The notes under the pieces are model-generated. The model ran no database searches. It worked only from the letters and a program-made list of their open reading frames with translations, and was not told the DNA's origin. This document shows positions 28,994 through 38,448 of a stretch of 64,000 bases of DNA, in pieces. The translations under genes and the position numbers were made by a program. Location: the NCBI GenBank assembly GCA_019075905.1, contig JAGXAM010000007.1:62001-126000 (forward strand), in the 5' to 3' direction. How positions within the stretch are numbered: position 1 is the first letter of the stretch; every line of letters begins with the position of its first letter. Origin of the DNA: Hyphomicrobiales bacterium (lineage in GTDB: Bacteria > Pseudomonadota > Alphaproteobacteria > Rhizobiales > Beijerinckiaceae).

Positions 28994-31152
28994 CACAGCT
29001 TGTTGAACTCAAGGCGGCCGGGCGGGCCTTGCGCCTGCTGGTTCCCGGGGCCGGGATGCCGCAATGGCTGGAGACTGCCGGTGTTGCCGATGCGCCGACC
29101 CCGGCCTTAGCGGCGCTCGAAGCCCTGGTCAGCCGCGGCGACAATGCCCGCGAGCGCGACATTATCGTGCCGGAGGCGACCCTGCTGCCGACCGGCGGCA
29201 TGGGCTCTTTCCAGTGGCCCGGGCTGGCCGGGCACCGAGACAGCCGCAATTTTGTGCTGCAGTTCGAAGACTGGCGCGTCGAGCTTTCGGGGCGCCATGC
29301 CGCCCGCCTCAGCGCGCGTGAGCCGCGTGCAAAACTGGCGCTGACGCTGGAACTGGCGCTGCACGACGATGGCGTTGTCGTGCTATCAAGCCGGCTCGAA
29401 AATCAAGGCACGGATGATTTCCAGCTCGATCGCATGATGGCCGGGTCCTATCCGGTCAGCGGCCTTGATCATCTCATGGCCTTTGAAGGCTACTGGGCAC
29501 GGGAATTTCATGAGGTTCATGAGCGACTGGGTGCCGGCACCTGGCTGCGCGAAAGCCGTCGCGGCCGCACCTCGCATGATCGCCATCCGGCGCTGATCTG
29601 TGGCACCGCCGGCCTGCCCGCTGGAGAAGGCCGGGTGATCGGTGCCCATCTCGGTTTCAGCGGCAATCATCTCATGGCAGTCGACCGGCTGGCCGATGGA
29701 ACGCGGCTCATTCAGGCGGGCGAATTGTTTGAGCCGGGCGAAATGCGGCTGGCGCCGGGCGAGGCCTACCAGAGCCCGAAGCTTTATATCTGCGAAGCCG
29801 CCGATGGGGCCGCCATGCGCGCCGGCTTTCATGCCCATGTCAGGGCGCATGTCCTGTCATGGCCGGGCGGCGCCATGCGGCCACGACCGGTGCTGCTGAA
29901 CACATGGGAAGGTAATTATTTCAATCACGACCTTGCCAGCCTGAAAGCCCAGGCCGAAGCCGCGGCCGGGCTGGGCATCGAACGCTTTGTGCTGGATGAC
30001 GGCTGGTTTCCCGGGCGCGATCATGAACGCGCCGGGCTCGGCGACTGGGTGGTCGACCCCAGGAAATACCCCCATGGTCTTGAGGAACTCGCCGACCATG
30101 TCATCGCGCTGGGGATGGAATTTGGCCTGTGGTTCGAGCCGGAAATGGTCAACCCGGATTCGGCGCTCTATCGCGCTCATCCCGAATGGGCCCTGCAGAT
30201 CGAAGGCCTGAAGCAGCTGCCATCGCGCCATCAGCTGGTGCTTGACCTGACACGCCCGGAGGTGAGCGAAGCCCTGTTCCAGATGGTGCACGCCGTGCTC
30301 GTCCGCGTCAGGGTTGCCTTCATCAAATGGGACATGAACCGTGATCTGACCCATGTCGGGGACGCCCGTGGCCGGGCCGCGACAGCGCGCCAGACCCGCG
30401 CGGTCTATGCGCTGATGGCCCGGCTGCGCGCCGCTCATCCCGACATTGAAATCGAGACCTGTGCCTCTGGCGGCGGGCGCGCCGATTACGGTGCCCTGGC
30501 GCATTGCCACCGCGTATGGACCTCCGACAACACCGACGCGCTTGAGCGTCAGACGATTCAGGCCGGCCTTGGCCTGTTTCTGCCCCCCGAAATCATGGGC
30601 CAGCATATTTCCGCCCTGCCCAACCACCAGACCGGGCGGCGGCACTCTCTGGCGTTCCGGGCCATCACTGCCATGACCGGGCATTTCGGCATAGAGCTCA
30701 ACCCTCTGGCGCTGACCGACAGCGAACGCACCGAGCTTGCGGCATGGATCGCGCTGCACAAGCACCTGCGGCCCTTGCTGCACGGCGCCTCGACGCATTT
30801 CCGGCTGGCCGACCACGATGGCCGCGCAGTCTATGGCCTCGTCGGCGCCGACAAGAGCCATGCCATCGTCATTGTCACTCAGCGCACCATGCCGGTTCTG
30901 GAACATGCCGGGCCGGTCAGGGTGCCGCATCTTCTTGCCGATGCCGAATACTCATTGCACCTGCCCGGCCCGCAAACGGCGCTGACCTGGTTTCGCCATG
31001 GGCCGCCGAGCCGCGCCCTTTTTGCGGGCGGATCGCATTTTGCCGGCCATAGCCTCGGCCAGATCGGCTTTCGCCTGCCGATCATGCTGCCCGAAACCGC
31101 CGTACTGATCGAGCTTCACCGCGACACAGGGGAGAATAGTCACCATGGCTGA
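28990..31152 (+). CDS. Alpha-galactosidase, glycoside hydrolase family 36
   Basis: Retaining alpha-galactosidase of 720 residues that would release galactose from melibiose- or raffinose-type sugars. N-terminal beta-sandwich (about 1-290), then a (beta/alpha)8 barrel. Nucleophile Asp448 in KWDMNRD and acid/base Asp513 in TSDNTD; also CASGGGRADYG and DDGWFPGRDHERAGLGDW, all GH36 hallmarks. There is no signal peptide, so it acts on imported sugar. The GTG at 28990 overlaps the permease stop by 4 bases; the open frame upstream is not used. Its end overlaps the ATPase gene by 8 bases. Confidence 0.93.
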   Translation: MTQLVELKAAGRALRLLVPGAGMPQWLETAGVADAPTPALAALEALVSRGDNARERDIIVPEATLLPTGGMGSFQWPGLAGHRDSRNFVLQFEDWRVELSGRHAARLSAREPRAKLALTLELALHDDGVVVLSSRLENQGTDDFQLDRMMAGSYPVSGLDHLMAFEGYWAREFHEVHERLGAGTWLRESRRGRTSHDRHPALICGTAGLPAGEGRVIGAHLGFSGNHLMAVDRLADGTRLIQAGELFEPGEMRLAPGEAYQSPKLYICEAADGAAMRAGFHAHVRAHVLSWPGGAMRPRPVLLNTWEGNYFNHDLASLKAQAEAAAGLGIERFVLDDGWFPGRDHERAGLGDWVVDPRKYPHGLEELADHVIALGMEFGLWFEPEMVNPDSALYRAHPEWALQIEGLKQLPSRHQLVLDLTRPEVSEALFQMVHAVLVRVRVAFIKWDMNRDLTHVGDARGRAATARQTRAVYALMARLRAAHPDIEIETCASGGGRADYGALAHCHRVWTSDNTDALERQTIQAGLGLFLPPEIMGQHISALPNHQTGRRHSLAFRAITAMTGHFGIELNPLALTDSERTELAAWIALHKHLRPLLHGASTHFRLADHDGRAVYGLVGADKSHAIVIVTQRTMPVLEHAGPVRVPHLLADAEYSLHLPGPQTALTWFRHGPPSRALFAGGSHFAGHSLGQIGFRLPIMLPETAVLIELHRDTGENSHHG

Positions 31153-32251
31153 GGTATCGCTGTCGCGCATCACCAAGAATTTCGGTGTGGTAGAAATTCT
31201 CAAGGGCATTGATCTCACGGTCGCCGACGGCGAGTTCTGCATTTTTGTCGGACCCTCCGGCTGCGGAAAATCGACCCTGCTGCGTGTCATCGCCGGCCTG
31301 GAGGAAAGCACTTCCGGGGCACTCAGCATTGGCGGCAGGGACATGACCCGCACTCCGCCCGCCAATCGCGGCGTCGCCATGGTGTTCCAGTCCTACGCGC
31401 TTTATCCGCATATGACCGTGGCCGAGAACATTTGCTTCGGCATGCGCATGGCGAAAAGCCCCAAGGCGGAAATATCGAGGCGTCTGGCCCGCGCCAGCGC
31501 GATGTTGCAGCTCGAACCCTATCTCGATCGCAAGCCCTCGCAGCTTTCCGGCGGGCAGCGCCAGCGCGTCGCCATTGGCCGCGCCGTGGTGCGCGAACCC
31601 GACGTATTTTTGTTCGATGAGCCGCTCTCCAACCTCGATGCCGCTTTGCGGGTGCAGACGCGAATTGAAATAGGCAAGCTGCATCAAGATCTTAAGTCCA
31701 CGATGATCTATGTCACCCATGATCAGGTCGAGGCAATGACCATGGCCGACAAGATCGTCGTGCTCAATGCCGGCCGCATCGAGCAGGTTGGCTCGCCGCT
31801 TGATCTCTACCATCGCCCGCGCAACATGTTCGTTGCCGGCTTCATCGGCTCACCGAAAATGAATTTCTTGCAGGTGCCGGGCAGGGTTGAAGGCGATCGC
31901 CTAGAAGTGCACATCGATCCCGCCGTGGCACCTCTGAGCTTCGCCCGCCCCGCCGGCATCAGCGGCGATGGCGATTTCATGCTCGGCATCAGGCCTGAAC
32001 ATCTGGTGCTGGGGGCCACCGGCGATAGCGGGCTGCCGGTCACCCTGCGCCTTGCCGAGCGGCTGGGTTCGGAGACGATGCTCTACGGGACGCTGGCCGA
32101 CGGGCGCGAGATCAACTTGCGCGCCGATGGCCTGAGCACGGCAAGGCAGGGTGATCTTGTCAAGGTGCAGATTCCCCAGGCCGCGTGCCATGTATTCGAC
32201 AAGGCAGGCAACACACTGGTCAACGGCGATTTGCTGCGCATGGAAGCTTGA
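31145..32251 (+). CDS. ABC sugar transporter ATP-binding protein (MalK/UgpC type)
   Basis: ATPase subunit of the sugar importer, 368 residues. Walker A GPSGCGKST (36-44), Q-loop FQSYALYPHM, signature LSGGQRQRVAIGRA, Walker B VFLFDEPLSNLDA and H-loop THDQVEAM. A C-terminal regulatory/TOBE domain follows (from about 240). The ATG is preceded by AGGGGAG and lies inside the end of the GH36 gene. With the binding protein and two permeases this completes the importer. Confidence 0.94.
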   Translation: MAEVSLSRITKNFGVVEILKGIDLTVADGEFCIFVGPSGCGKSTLLRVIAGLEESTSGALSIGGRDMTRTPPANRGVAMVFQSYALYPHMTVAENICFGMRMAKSPKAEISRRLARASAMLQLEPYLDRKPSQLSGGQRQRVAIGRAVVREPDVFLFDEPLSNLDAALRVQTRIEIGKLHQDLKSTMIYVTHDQVEAMTMADKIVVLNAGRIEQVGSPLDLYHRPRNMFVAGFIGSPKMNFLQVPGRVEGDRLEVHIDPAVAPLSFARPAGISGDGDFMLGIRPEHLVLGATGDSGLPVTLRLAERLGSETMLYGTLADGREINLRADGLSTARQGDLVKVQIPQAACHVFDKAGNTLVNGDLLRMEA

Positions 32252-32259
32252 GGTCTGCG

Positions 32260-34200
32260 ATGCTTGGCGTTTGCTATTATCCTGAACATTGGTCGCGTGA
32301 TGTCTGGGCGGATGACGCCGCCCGGATGTTTGCCATGGGCATTCGCTATGTCCGCATTGGTGAGTTTGCCTGGAGCCGCCTTGAGCCGCGACCCGGCGAA
32401 ATGCATCTCGGCTGGCTGCGCGAGGCGCTGGATGTGCTCGGCGCGGCTGGCCTCAAGGTCGTGCTCGGCACGCCGACCGCGACACCGCCCAAATGGCTGA
32501 TCGATCAGCATCCCGATATCTTGCCGGTAGACGAAAAGGGCGCCGTTCGCGGCTTTGGCTCGCGCCGTCACACCAGCTTTTCGGCCCCGGTCTGGCTCGA
32601 ACAATCGCGCCGGATCGTCGAGATCCTCGCCCGCGAATTTGGATTGCACCCCGCCATCGCCGGCTGGCAGACCGATAATGAATATGGCTGCCACAGCACC
32701 GTCCTGTCCTATGGGCCTCATGATCTGGCGGCATTCCGCCTGTGGCTGGAACGCCGCTACGGCAGCATAGCAGCGCTCAACGAGGCCTGGGGCAATGTCT
32801 TCTGGTCGATGGAACTCAACGCCTTCAGCGAAGTCTCGCTGCCCTGCGGGGCCGTCACGGAAACCAACCCAGCGGCACGGCTAGATTTTTGGCGGTTTTC
32901 CTCTGATCAGGTCGCCGCCTATGATCTCATGCAGATTGAAATCATTCGCGCCCACGCGCCGGGAAGGTTCATTACCCATAATTTCATGGGGTTCTTCCAC
33001 GAATTCGACCATTTCAAACTCGGCGAAAATCTCGATTTTGCCTCCTGGGATTCCTATCCGCTCGGCTTTGTCGAACGTTTTCCCTTCAGCGAGGCCGAAC
33101 GCCGCCGCTGGGCGGAAACCTCGCATCCCGATGTCGCGCCGCTGCATCATGATCTTTACCGCGGCGTCGGGCGCGGACGCTTCTGGGTCATGGAACAACA
33201 GCCCGGCCCGGTGAACTGGGCGCCTTGGAACCCGATTCCGCGCCCCGGGCAGATCCGGCTTTTCACCTTCGAGGCGCTCGCCCACGGCGCCGAGGTTGTC
33301 TCTTATTTCCGCTGGCGCCAGGCGTCCTTTGCCCAGGAGCAGATGCACGCCGGCCTCAACCTGCCGGATAATTCCGGGCTCAGCCCCGGCGGCCAGGAGG
33401 CCACCCAGGTTGGCGCGGAACTCGCCCGGCTCGGGCCTTTGCCGGCCTCGGCCAAGGCCGATGTCGCGCTGGTTTTTGATTATGCCTCGTCGTGGATGAC
33501 CCGCATCCAGCCGCAGGGGCAGGACTTCAACTACAGCGAACTGACCTTCCGCTGGTATGAGGCGGCGCGCCGTCTGGGGCTTGATGTTGATATTGTGCCG
33601 CCCGGCGCATCGCTTTCCGGCTACAAGCTGGTGTTGGTGCCAAGCCTGCTGCATGTTTCGGATGCGGCTGCCGCAGCCTTTGCTGCCGCTGCGGGCGACG
33701 TCTTATGGGGGCCGCGATCAGGCTCGAAAACCAGGGATTTCAGCATTGCAGCGAGCCTGCCGCCGGGCCCGCTGCAGGAGCTGGTGCCGGTGCGGGTGCT
33801 GGAAGTCGCCTCACTGCGTCCCGGCCTCAGCCTTGGCGTTGAGGGCGAGGTCAGCGGCGCCGTTGAACGCTGGCGCGAGCACGTTGTTGCCGCCGATCCT
33901 GCCGATATCCGCGCCCGTTTTGCAGACGGCCAGGCAGCTCTGGTCTCGAAGGGCAACCGGCATTATCTCGCCGGCTGGCCCGATGCAGCGCTGGTGAAAT
34001 CGCTGCTGGCGGCGATGGCGGCAAAAGCCGGACTTGGCACCCTCACCCTGCCGGATGATGTCCGCATCCGCCATCGCGGCCCATGGGGCTTTGCCTTTAA
34101 TTACGGCACGCAGGATTTCACCCTGCCGGTTGACGAGAGCCGGATTTTGCTGGGCTCGCGCAACCTGCCGCCCTCCGGCGTCACCGTCTGGCAACGTTGA
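32260..34200 (+). CDS. Beta-galactosidase, glycoside hydrolase family 42
   Basis: Cytoplasmic beta-galactosidase of 646 residues. Catalytic Glu141 (acid/base, WQTDNEYG) and Glu312 (nucleophile, VMEQQPGPVNW) lie in the N-terminal TIM barrel (about 5-390); a trimerisation domain (about 400-600) and a C-terminal beta domain follow. The frame is open to 32185; the ATG at 32260 has GAGGT 5-9 bases upstream and begins directly at MLGVCYYPEHW. It is the last gene of the six-gene operon. Carrying both alpha- and beta-galactosidases in one operon suggests use of mixed plant or milk-type galactosides. Confidence 0.94.
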   Translation: MLGVCYYPEHWSRDVWADDAARMFAMGIRYVRIGEFAWSRLEPRPGEMHLGWLREALDVLGAAGLKVVLGTPTATPPKWLIDQHPDILPVDEKGAVRGFGSRRHTSFSAPVWLEQSRRIVEILAREFGLHPAIAGWQTDNEYGCHSTVLSYGPHDLAAFRLWLERRYGSIAALNEAWGNVFWSMELNAFSEVSLPCGAVTETNPAARLDFWRFSSDQVAAYDLMQIEIIRAHAPGRFITHNFMGFFHEFDHFKLGENLDFASWDSYPLGFVERFPFSEAERRRWAETSHPDVAPLHHDLYRGVGRGRFWVMEQQPGPVNWAPWNPIPRPGQIRLFTFEALAHGAEVVSYFRWRQASFAQEQMHAGLNLPDNSGLSPGGQEATQVGAELARLGPLPASAKADVALVFDYASSWMTRIQPQGQDFNYSELTFRWYEAARRLGLDVDIVPPGASLSGYKLVLVPSLLHVSDAAAAAFAAAAGDVLWGPRSGSKTRDFSIAASLPPGPLQELVPVRVLEVASLRPGLSLGVEGEVSGAVERWREHVVAADPADIRARFADGQAALVSKGNRHYLAGWPDAALVKSLLAAMAAKAGLGTLTLPDDVRIRHRGPWGFAFNYGTQDFTLPVDESRILLGSRNLPPSGVTVWQR

Positions 34201-34223
34201 TCCTGACCGCATCGTCCGCTTTT

Positions 34224-34249
34224 GGCGCGGGTCTGGCACGGCCCGCGCC
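34224..34249 (+). terminator. GC-rich hairpin after the galactoside operon
   Basis: Perfect 8-bp stem GGCGCGGG / CCCGCGCC with a 10-base loop, 23 bases past the GH42 stop. There is no U tract after it, so it is a weak or Rho-assisted terminator, or a 3'-end-stabilising hairpin. Confidence 0.4.
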
Positions 34250-34325
34250 GCCCCGATAAACCCGGCTTTGCAAATTCCGGCAATTGGTCCTATCAGACCG
34301 GCACGGTTTTAGGGTCAAGAAATCC

Positions 34326-36236
34326 ATGCTCAACAATCTCCGCGCTGCTTCCGAAACCTGGAAAGGTCGGCTGTTCTCCGCCCTGCTGATGGGGCTGATC
34401 GTCGTAAGTTTCGCCTTTTTCGGTGTGCGCAATTTCATTTCGGCGCTGACCAGCACGACAGTTGCCACGGTAGGATCGACAAAAATCGAGGATACCGTGC
34501 TGCGCGATGCCTTCACGAGGCAATTGCAGACGCTCAGCGAAAAGGCCAAGCGCAGCGTCACCACTGCCGAGGCGGTGAGCCAGGGAGTCGACAAGCAAGT
34601 GATGGGCGTGCTGCTCGATCAGGCGGCAATGGACGGCGAGGCCAGCCGGCTTGGGCTGGCGGTGTCGGATGCACAAGTGGCGGCCACGGTGACCAATGCA
34701 CCGCAATTTGCCGGTGCCGGCGGCAAGTTCGACCCCAACCTGTTTCAAAATTTCCTGCAAAACAACGGCATGAACGAGGACACATTTGCGGCAAAGCAGC
34801 GCCAGGCGCTGCTGCACAACCAGATTCTCGCGGCGCTGACGTCCAACGTCGGCACACCTTCGTCATGGCTGGACGTCATCAACCGCGCCATCAATGAAAC
34901 CCGCAGCATTGATTATATCTTGCTGCCGAAGGCCGCCGCCGGCACGATCAAGGCTCCCGATGACAAGGAACTCGCTGCCTATTTCGCGCCGCGCGCCAGT
35001 GCCTGGGCCGCGCCGGAATACCGCAAGCTGGTGATGCTCGACCTTGAGCCCGCCGAATTGCAGAAGACCATTCAAATCCCCGATGCGCAGGCCAAACCGC
35101 GCTACGAAGTCGACAAGGCGCGGCTCTACACCAAGCCCGAGCAGCGTCAGGTGCAGCAAATCACCTTCAAGACCGAAGCAGGCGCCGCCGCCGCTGCCGC
35201 CAAAATCGCTGCTGGAACCAGCTTCGCCGACATAGCGACTGCACGCAAGCTCGCGACGGCCGATTATGACCTCGGCCTCGTCAAGCAAGGCACCCTTCTG
35301 CCCGCCATCGACAAGGCAGCCTTCAGTCTGGCCGATGGCGCCACCAGCGCGCCGATCAAGAATCTGATCGGCTATTCTCTGGTGCACGTCGCCAGGATCG
35401 TCCCTGCCTCGGTCGTGCCCTATGCCGCTGTCGCCCCGGCGATCAAGGCGGTGCTGGCCAAGGCGGCCGCCGGCAAGGAACTGCAAACCCTCCATGACAA
35501 GATCGAGGATGCCCGCTCCAACGGCAAGGATCTGGCGGATGCCGCCGCCTCGGTCGGCCTGAAGGCGCGAACCATCGATGCCGTTGATGCCGCCGGCCAA
35601 GACCCCGCCGGCAAGCCGGTGCCCGGGCTGGAGCCTGGCAGCGCCCTGCTCAGGGCCGCCTTTGATACGGCCGTTGGCGTTGACAACGAGACGATCACCA
35701 CCAAGGGCGGTGGCATCGAATGGTTCGAGCTGAAGAGCGTCGTTCCGGCGCACCAGCGCAGCCTCGCCGAGGTTCGCCCCCTGGTGCTGGCGAGCTGGCA
35801 GAACGATCAGATCGACAAGGCACTCTCCGCCAAGGCGACGGCCATGGTCGCAGAACTCGGCAAGGGCGCCACGCTGGCCGACCTTGCCAAGGCCAATGGC
35901 AACCTTCCGGTGCTGCATGTGGCCGATGTGAAGCGTGAGCATACGCCGGATCTGGGCGCCTCGATCGCCGCGCAGGTTTTCAATGTCCATGTCGGGCAGG
36001 CCGGCTCGGCTCCCGAACCCGGCAAGGGCTGGGCGGTGTTCAAGGTGCTCGACGCGCTGGTGCCGCCCTTCACCGACGCCAAGCTGAAAGCGACGGTGAT
36101 CAAGGAATTGCAGGCCGCCTTCAGCAATGACGTCGCGCGTGAATATGTTGACGCCCTCAAGGCGCAGCAGGGCGTGAAGGTCGATGCCGAAGTCGTCGCC
36201 AGAACCATTGGCGCCAACGCACCGGTACAACAATGA
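34326..36236 (+). CDS. Periplasmic folding chaperone PpiD-like (SurA_N/parvulin)
   Basis: Inner-membrane-anchored chaperone of 636 residues. A single N-terminal transmembrane segment (about 16-37, LFSALLMGLIVVSFAFFGV) is followed by a SurA-N-like domain (about 40-170) and a divergent parvulin-type PPIase region (about 270-370). It helps outer-membrane and periplasmic proteins fold near the Sec exit. The frame opens at 34284; the ATG at 34326 (MLNNLRAASETWKG) fits family starts. Its stop overlaps trpE (ATGA). ppiD directly before trpE is a well-known alphaproteobacterial arrangement. Confidence 0.88.
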   Translation: MLNNLRAASETWKGRLFSALLMGLIVVSFAFFGVRNFISALTSTTVATVGSTKIEDTVLRDAFTRQLQTLSEKAKRSVTTAEAVSQGVDKQVMGVLLDQAAMDGEASRLGLAVSDAQVAATVTNAPQFAGAGGKFDPNLFQNFLQNNGMNEDTFAAKQRQALLHNQILAALTSNVGTPSSWLDVINRAINETRSIDYILLPKAAAGTIKAPDDKELAAYFAPRASAWAAPEYRKLVMLDLEPAELQKTIQIPDAQAKPRYEVDKARLYTKPEQRQVQQITFKTEAGAAAAAAKIAAGTSFADIATARKLATADYDLGLVKQGTLLPAIDKAAFSLADGATSAPIKNLIGYSLVHVARIVPASVVPYAAVAPAIKAVLAKAAAGKELQTLHDKIEDARSNGKDLADAAASVGLKARTIDAVDAAGQDPAGKPVPGLEPGSALLRAAFDTAVGVDNETITTKGGGIEWFELKSVVPAHQRSLAEVRPLVLASWQNDQIDKALSAKATAMVAELGKGATLADLAKANGNLPVLHVADVKREHTPDLGASIAAQVFNVHVGQAGSAPEPGKGWAVFKVLDALVPPFTDAKLKATVIKELQAAFSNDVAREYVDALKAQQGVKVDAEVVARTIGANAPVQQ

Positions 36237-37750
36237 CCCATCCGGATTTTGCAACATTTGCCGCAATTTACAATGGCGGCGCGGCGCAGCTGGTGACGAC
36301 ACGCCTGGTCGGCGATCTCGAAACCCCAGTTTCAGCCTTCCTCAAATTGTCCGCAGGCCGGCAGGGCAATATCTTTCTGCTGGAATCGGTAGAGGGCAAC
36401 GCCTCGCGCGGCCGCTATTCGATGATCGGCCTTGATCCCGATATCATCTGGCGGGCCAGCGGCGCGAGGGCCGAGATCAACCGCGATGCCCTGCGTGATC
36501 GCGACGCTTTTGTGCCTTGCACCGCACCGAGCCTCGTTTCGCTGCGCGAACTCATCGCCGAATCAGCGATTGCGCCCATGCCGGGCCAGCCGCCGATGGC
36601 GGCAGGCGTGTTCGGCTATCTTGGCTATGAAATGGTGCGCCAGATGGAGCGCCTGGCAGAACCCAAGCACGACCCGGTTGGCGTGCCGGACGCCCTGATG
36701 ATCAGACCCACCCTCATGGTGGTGTTTGACACGGTGCGCGATGAAATCCACCTTTTTGCGCCGGTGCGTCCACGCTCTGACGTCACCGCCACCGCCGCCT
36801 ATGCCAGCGCCATCGAGCGGCTGGACGCGGCCGTAGCGACGCTGGAAGGCCCGCTGGCGCACCAGAGCGGCAGCGATGATCCGCTGATGAGCGCCGCCAA
36901 GCCGGTCTCGAACACGCCTGAACCGCGCTTTCTCGACATGGTCGCCGCCGCCAAGGAACATATTGCCGCGGGCGATATTTTTCAGGTAGTGCTATCCCAG
37001 CGCTTCAGCGCGCCGCTGACCCTGCCGGCTTTCGCGCTCTATCGCGCCTTGCGGCGCATCAACCCCTCGCCCTACCTATGCTATCTCGATTTTGGCGGCT
37101 TTCAGATCGTCTGTTCCAGCCCGGAAATTCTGGTGCGGGCACGCGACAACGTCATCACCATCCGCCCCATCGCCGGCACCCGGCCGCGCGGCGCGACCCC
37201 GCAGGCCGATGCCGCGCTCGAACGCGAGTTGCTGGCCGATGAAAAAGAGCGCGCCGAACATCTGATGCTGCTCGACCTTGGCCGCAACGATGTCGGCAGG
37301 GTTGCCGAGATCGGCAGCGTCCAGGTTACCGACCAGTTTTTCGTCGAGCGCTACAGCCACGTCATGCACATCGTCTCGAATGTCGAAGGCAAGCTGGCTG
37401 CGGGCCATGATGTGATCGACGCGCTCGCCGCGGGCTTTCCGGCCGGCACAGTTTCGGGTGCACCCAAGGTGCGGGCGATGCAGATCATCGATGAGCTCGA
37501 AACCGACCGTCGCGGCATCTATGGCGGCTGCATCGGCTATTTTGGCGCGTCCGGCGAGATGGATACCTGCATTGTCATGCGCACCGCGCTGGTCAAGGAT
37601 GGCGTCATGCACGTCCAGGCCGGGGCTGGCATCGTCCATGATTCCCACGCCGCGTCCGAGCAAATGGAATGCGTCAACAAGGCCATGGCCCAGTTTCGTG
37701 CCGCCGAGGAGGCCGTGCGCTTCGCCACCGCGCCCCGACGCGGCCAATGA
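36233..37750 (+). CDS. trpE: Anthranilate synthase component I
   Basis: Converts chorismate to anthranilate using ammonia from TrpG; 505 residues. The chorismate-binding domain shows FQVVLSQRF, PIAGTRPRG, HLMLLDLGRNDVGRV and the C-terminal FPAGTVSGAPK. The feedback-site region near the N terminus (FLLESVEGNASRGRYS) is present. No leader peptide or attenuator is possible in the usual position, because the start overlaps the ppiD stop by four bases; regulation must act at the ppiD promoter or by enzyme feedback. trpG follows after 76 bases. Confidence 0.97.
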   Translation: MTHPDFATFAAIYNGGAAQLVTTRLVGDLETPVSAFLKLSAGRQGNIFLLESVEGNASRGRYSMIGLDPDIIWRASGARAEINRDALRDRDAFVPCTAPSLVSLRELIAESAIAPMPGQPPMAAGVFGYLGYEMVRQMERLAEPKHDPVGVPDALMIRPTLMVVFDTVRDEIHLFAPVRPRSDVTATAAYASAIERLDAAVATLEGPLAHQSGSDDPLMSAAKPVSNTPEPRFLDMVAAAKEHIAAGDIFQVVLSQRFSAPLTLPAFALYRALRRINPSPYLCYLDFGGFQIVCSSPEILVRARDNVITIRPIAGTRPRGATPQADAALERELLADEKERAEHLMLLDLGRNDVGRVAEIGSVQVTDQFFVERYSHVMHIVSNVEGKLAAGHDVIDALAAGFPAGTVSGAPKVRAMQIIDELETDRRGIYGGCIGYFGASGEMDTCIVMRTALVKDGVMHVQAGAGIVHDSHAASEQMECVNKAMAQFRAAEEAVRFATAPRRGQ

Positions 37751-37826
37751 GGCGCGCGCGACAGCGCACTTGACCTCGAACGGCTTTCGCCCGAATAACA
37801 GGCTCATGTTCACTGAGGCTCGCGGC

Positions 37827-38432
37827 ATGATGCGCATCGCGCTGATCGACAATTATGACAGCTTCACCTTCAACCTCGTGCATTATTTCGGGGCGCTGGG
37901 GGCGGAGGTCAAAGTCATGCGCAATGATACCGTCAGCGTCGATGATCTCATGCGCCGGGCCCCGGATGCCATCGTGCTGTCGCCCGGCCCCGGAACCCCC
38001 GACGAAGCCGGCATTTGCTGCGCCCTGATCGAGCGGGCTGGTGCCCATATCCCGATCATGGGCGTCTGCCTCGGCCATCAGGCCATAGGCCAGGTCTATG
38101 GCGGCGTGGTGCGGCGCGCCAACTTGCCGATGCACGGCAAATTATCCTCGATCACAGCCGTGCCGCGTGGCCTGTTTGCCGGCATTGACGCCCCGTTCAA
38201 GGCCACACGCTATCATTCGCTGGTTGTCGATGAGGCGAGCCTGCCCGCCAGCCTCGAAATTACCGCCCGCACCGATGGCAACATCATCATGGGCCTCAGC
38301 CATCGCAACCACCCGGTGCATGGCGTGCAATTTCACCCCGAAAGCATCGCCTCGGAATTCGGCCACAAGATACTTGGCAATTTTCTGGGAATGGCGCAGG
38401 TGTGGAACGCTCATCACCGTATGACAGCCTGA
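37827..38432 (+). CDS. trpG: Anthranilate synthase component II (glutamine amidotransferase)
   Basis: Class I glutamine amidotransferase supplying ammonia to TrpE; 201 residues. Catalytic Cys in [12 protein letters not shown], with His and Glu in [21 protein letters not shown] binds the substrate region. The frame is open from 37458 inside trpE. The ATG at 37827 with GAGG 8 bases upstream gives [16 protein letters not shown], the family start. Whether it also serves p-aminobenzoate synthesis is not visible here. Confidence 0.95.
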   Translation: MMRIALIDNYDSFTFNLVHYFGALGAEVKVMRNDTVSVDDLMRRAPDAIVLSPGPGTPDEAGICCALIERAGAHIPIMGVCLGHQAIGQVYGGVVRRANLPMHGKLSSITAVPRGLFAGIDAPFKATRYHSLVVDEASLPASLEITARTDGNIIMGLSHRNHPVHGVQFHPESIASEFGHKILGNFLGMAQVWNAHHRMTA

Positions 38433-38448
38433 GGGGGCAACGCCAAGC

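Noticed and set aside
34863-36302. 479-codon open frame on the minus strand
   Set aside because: Antisense to ppiD; no recognisable domain.
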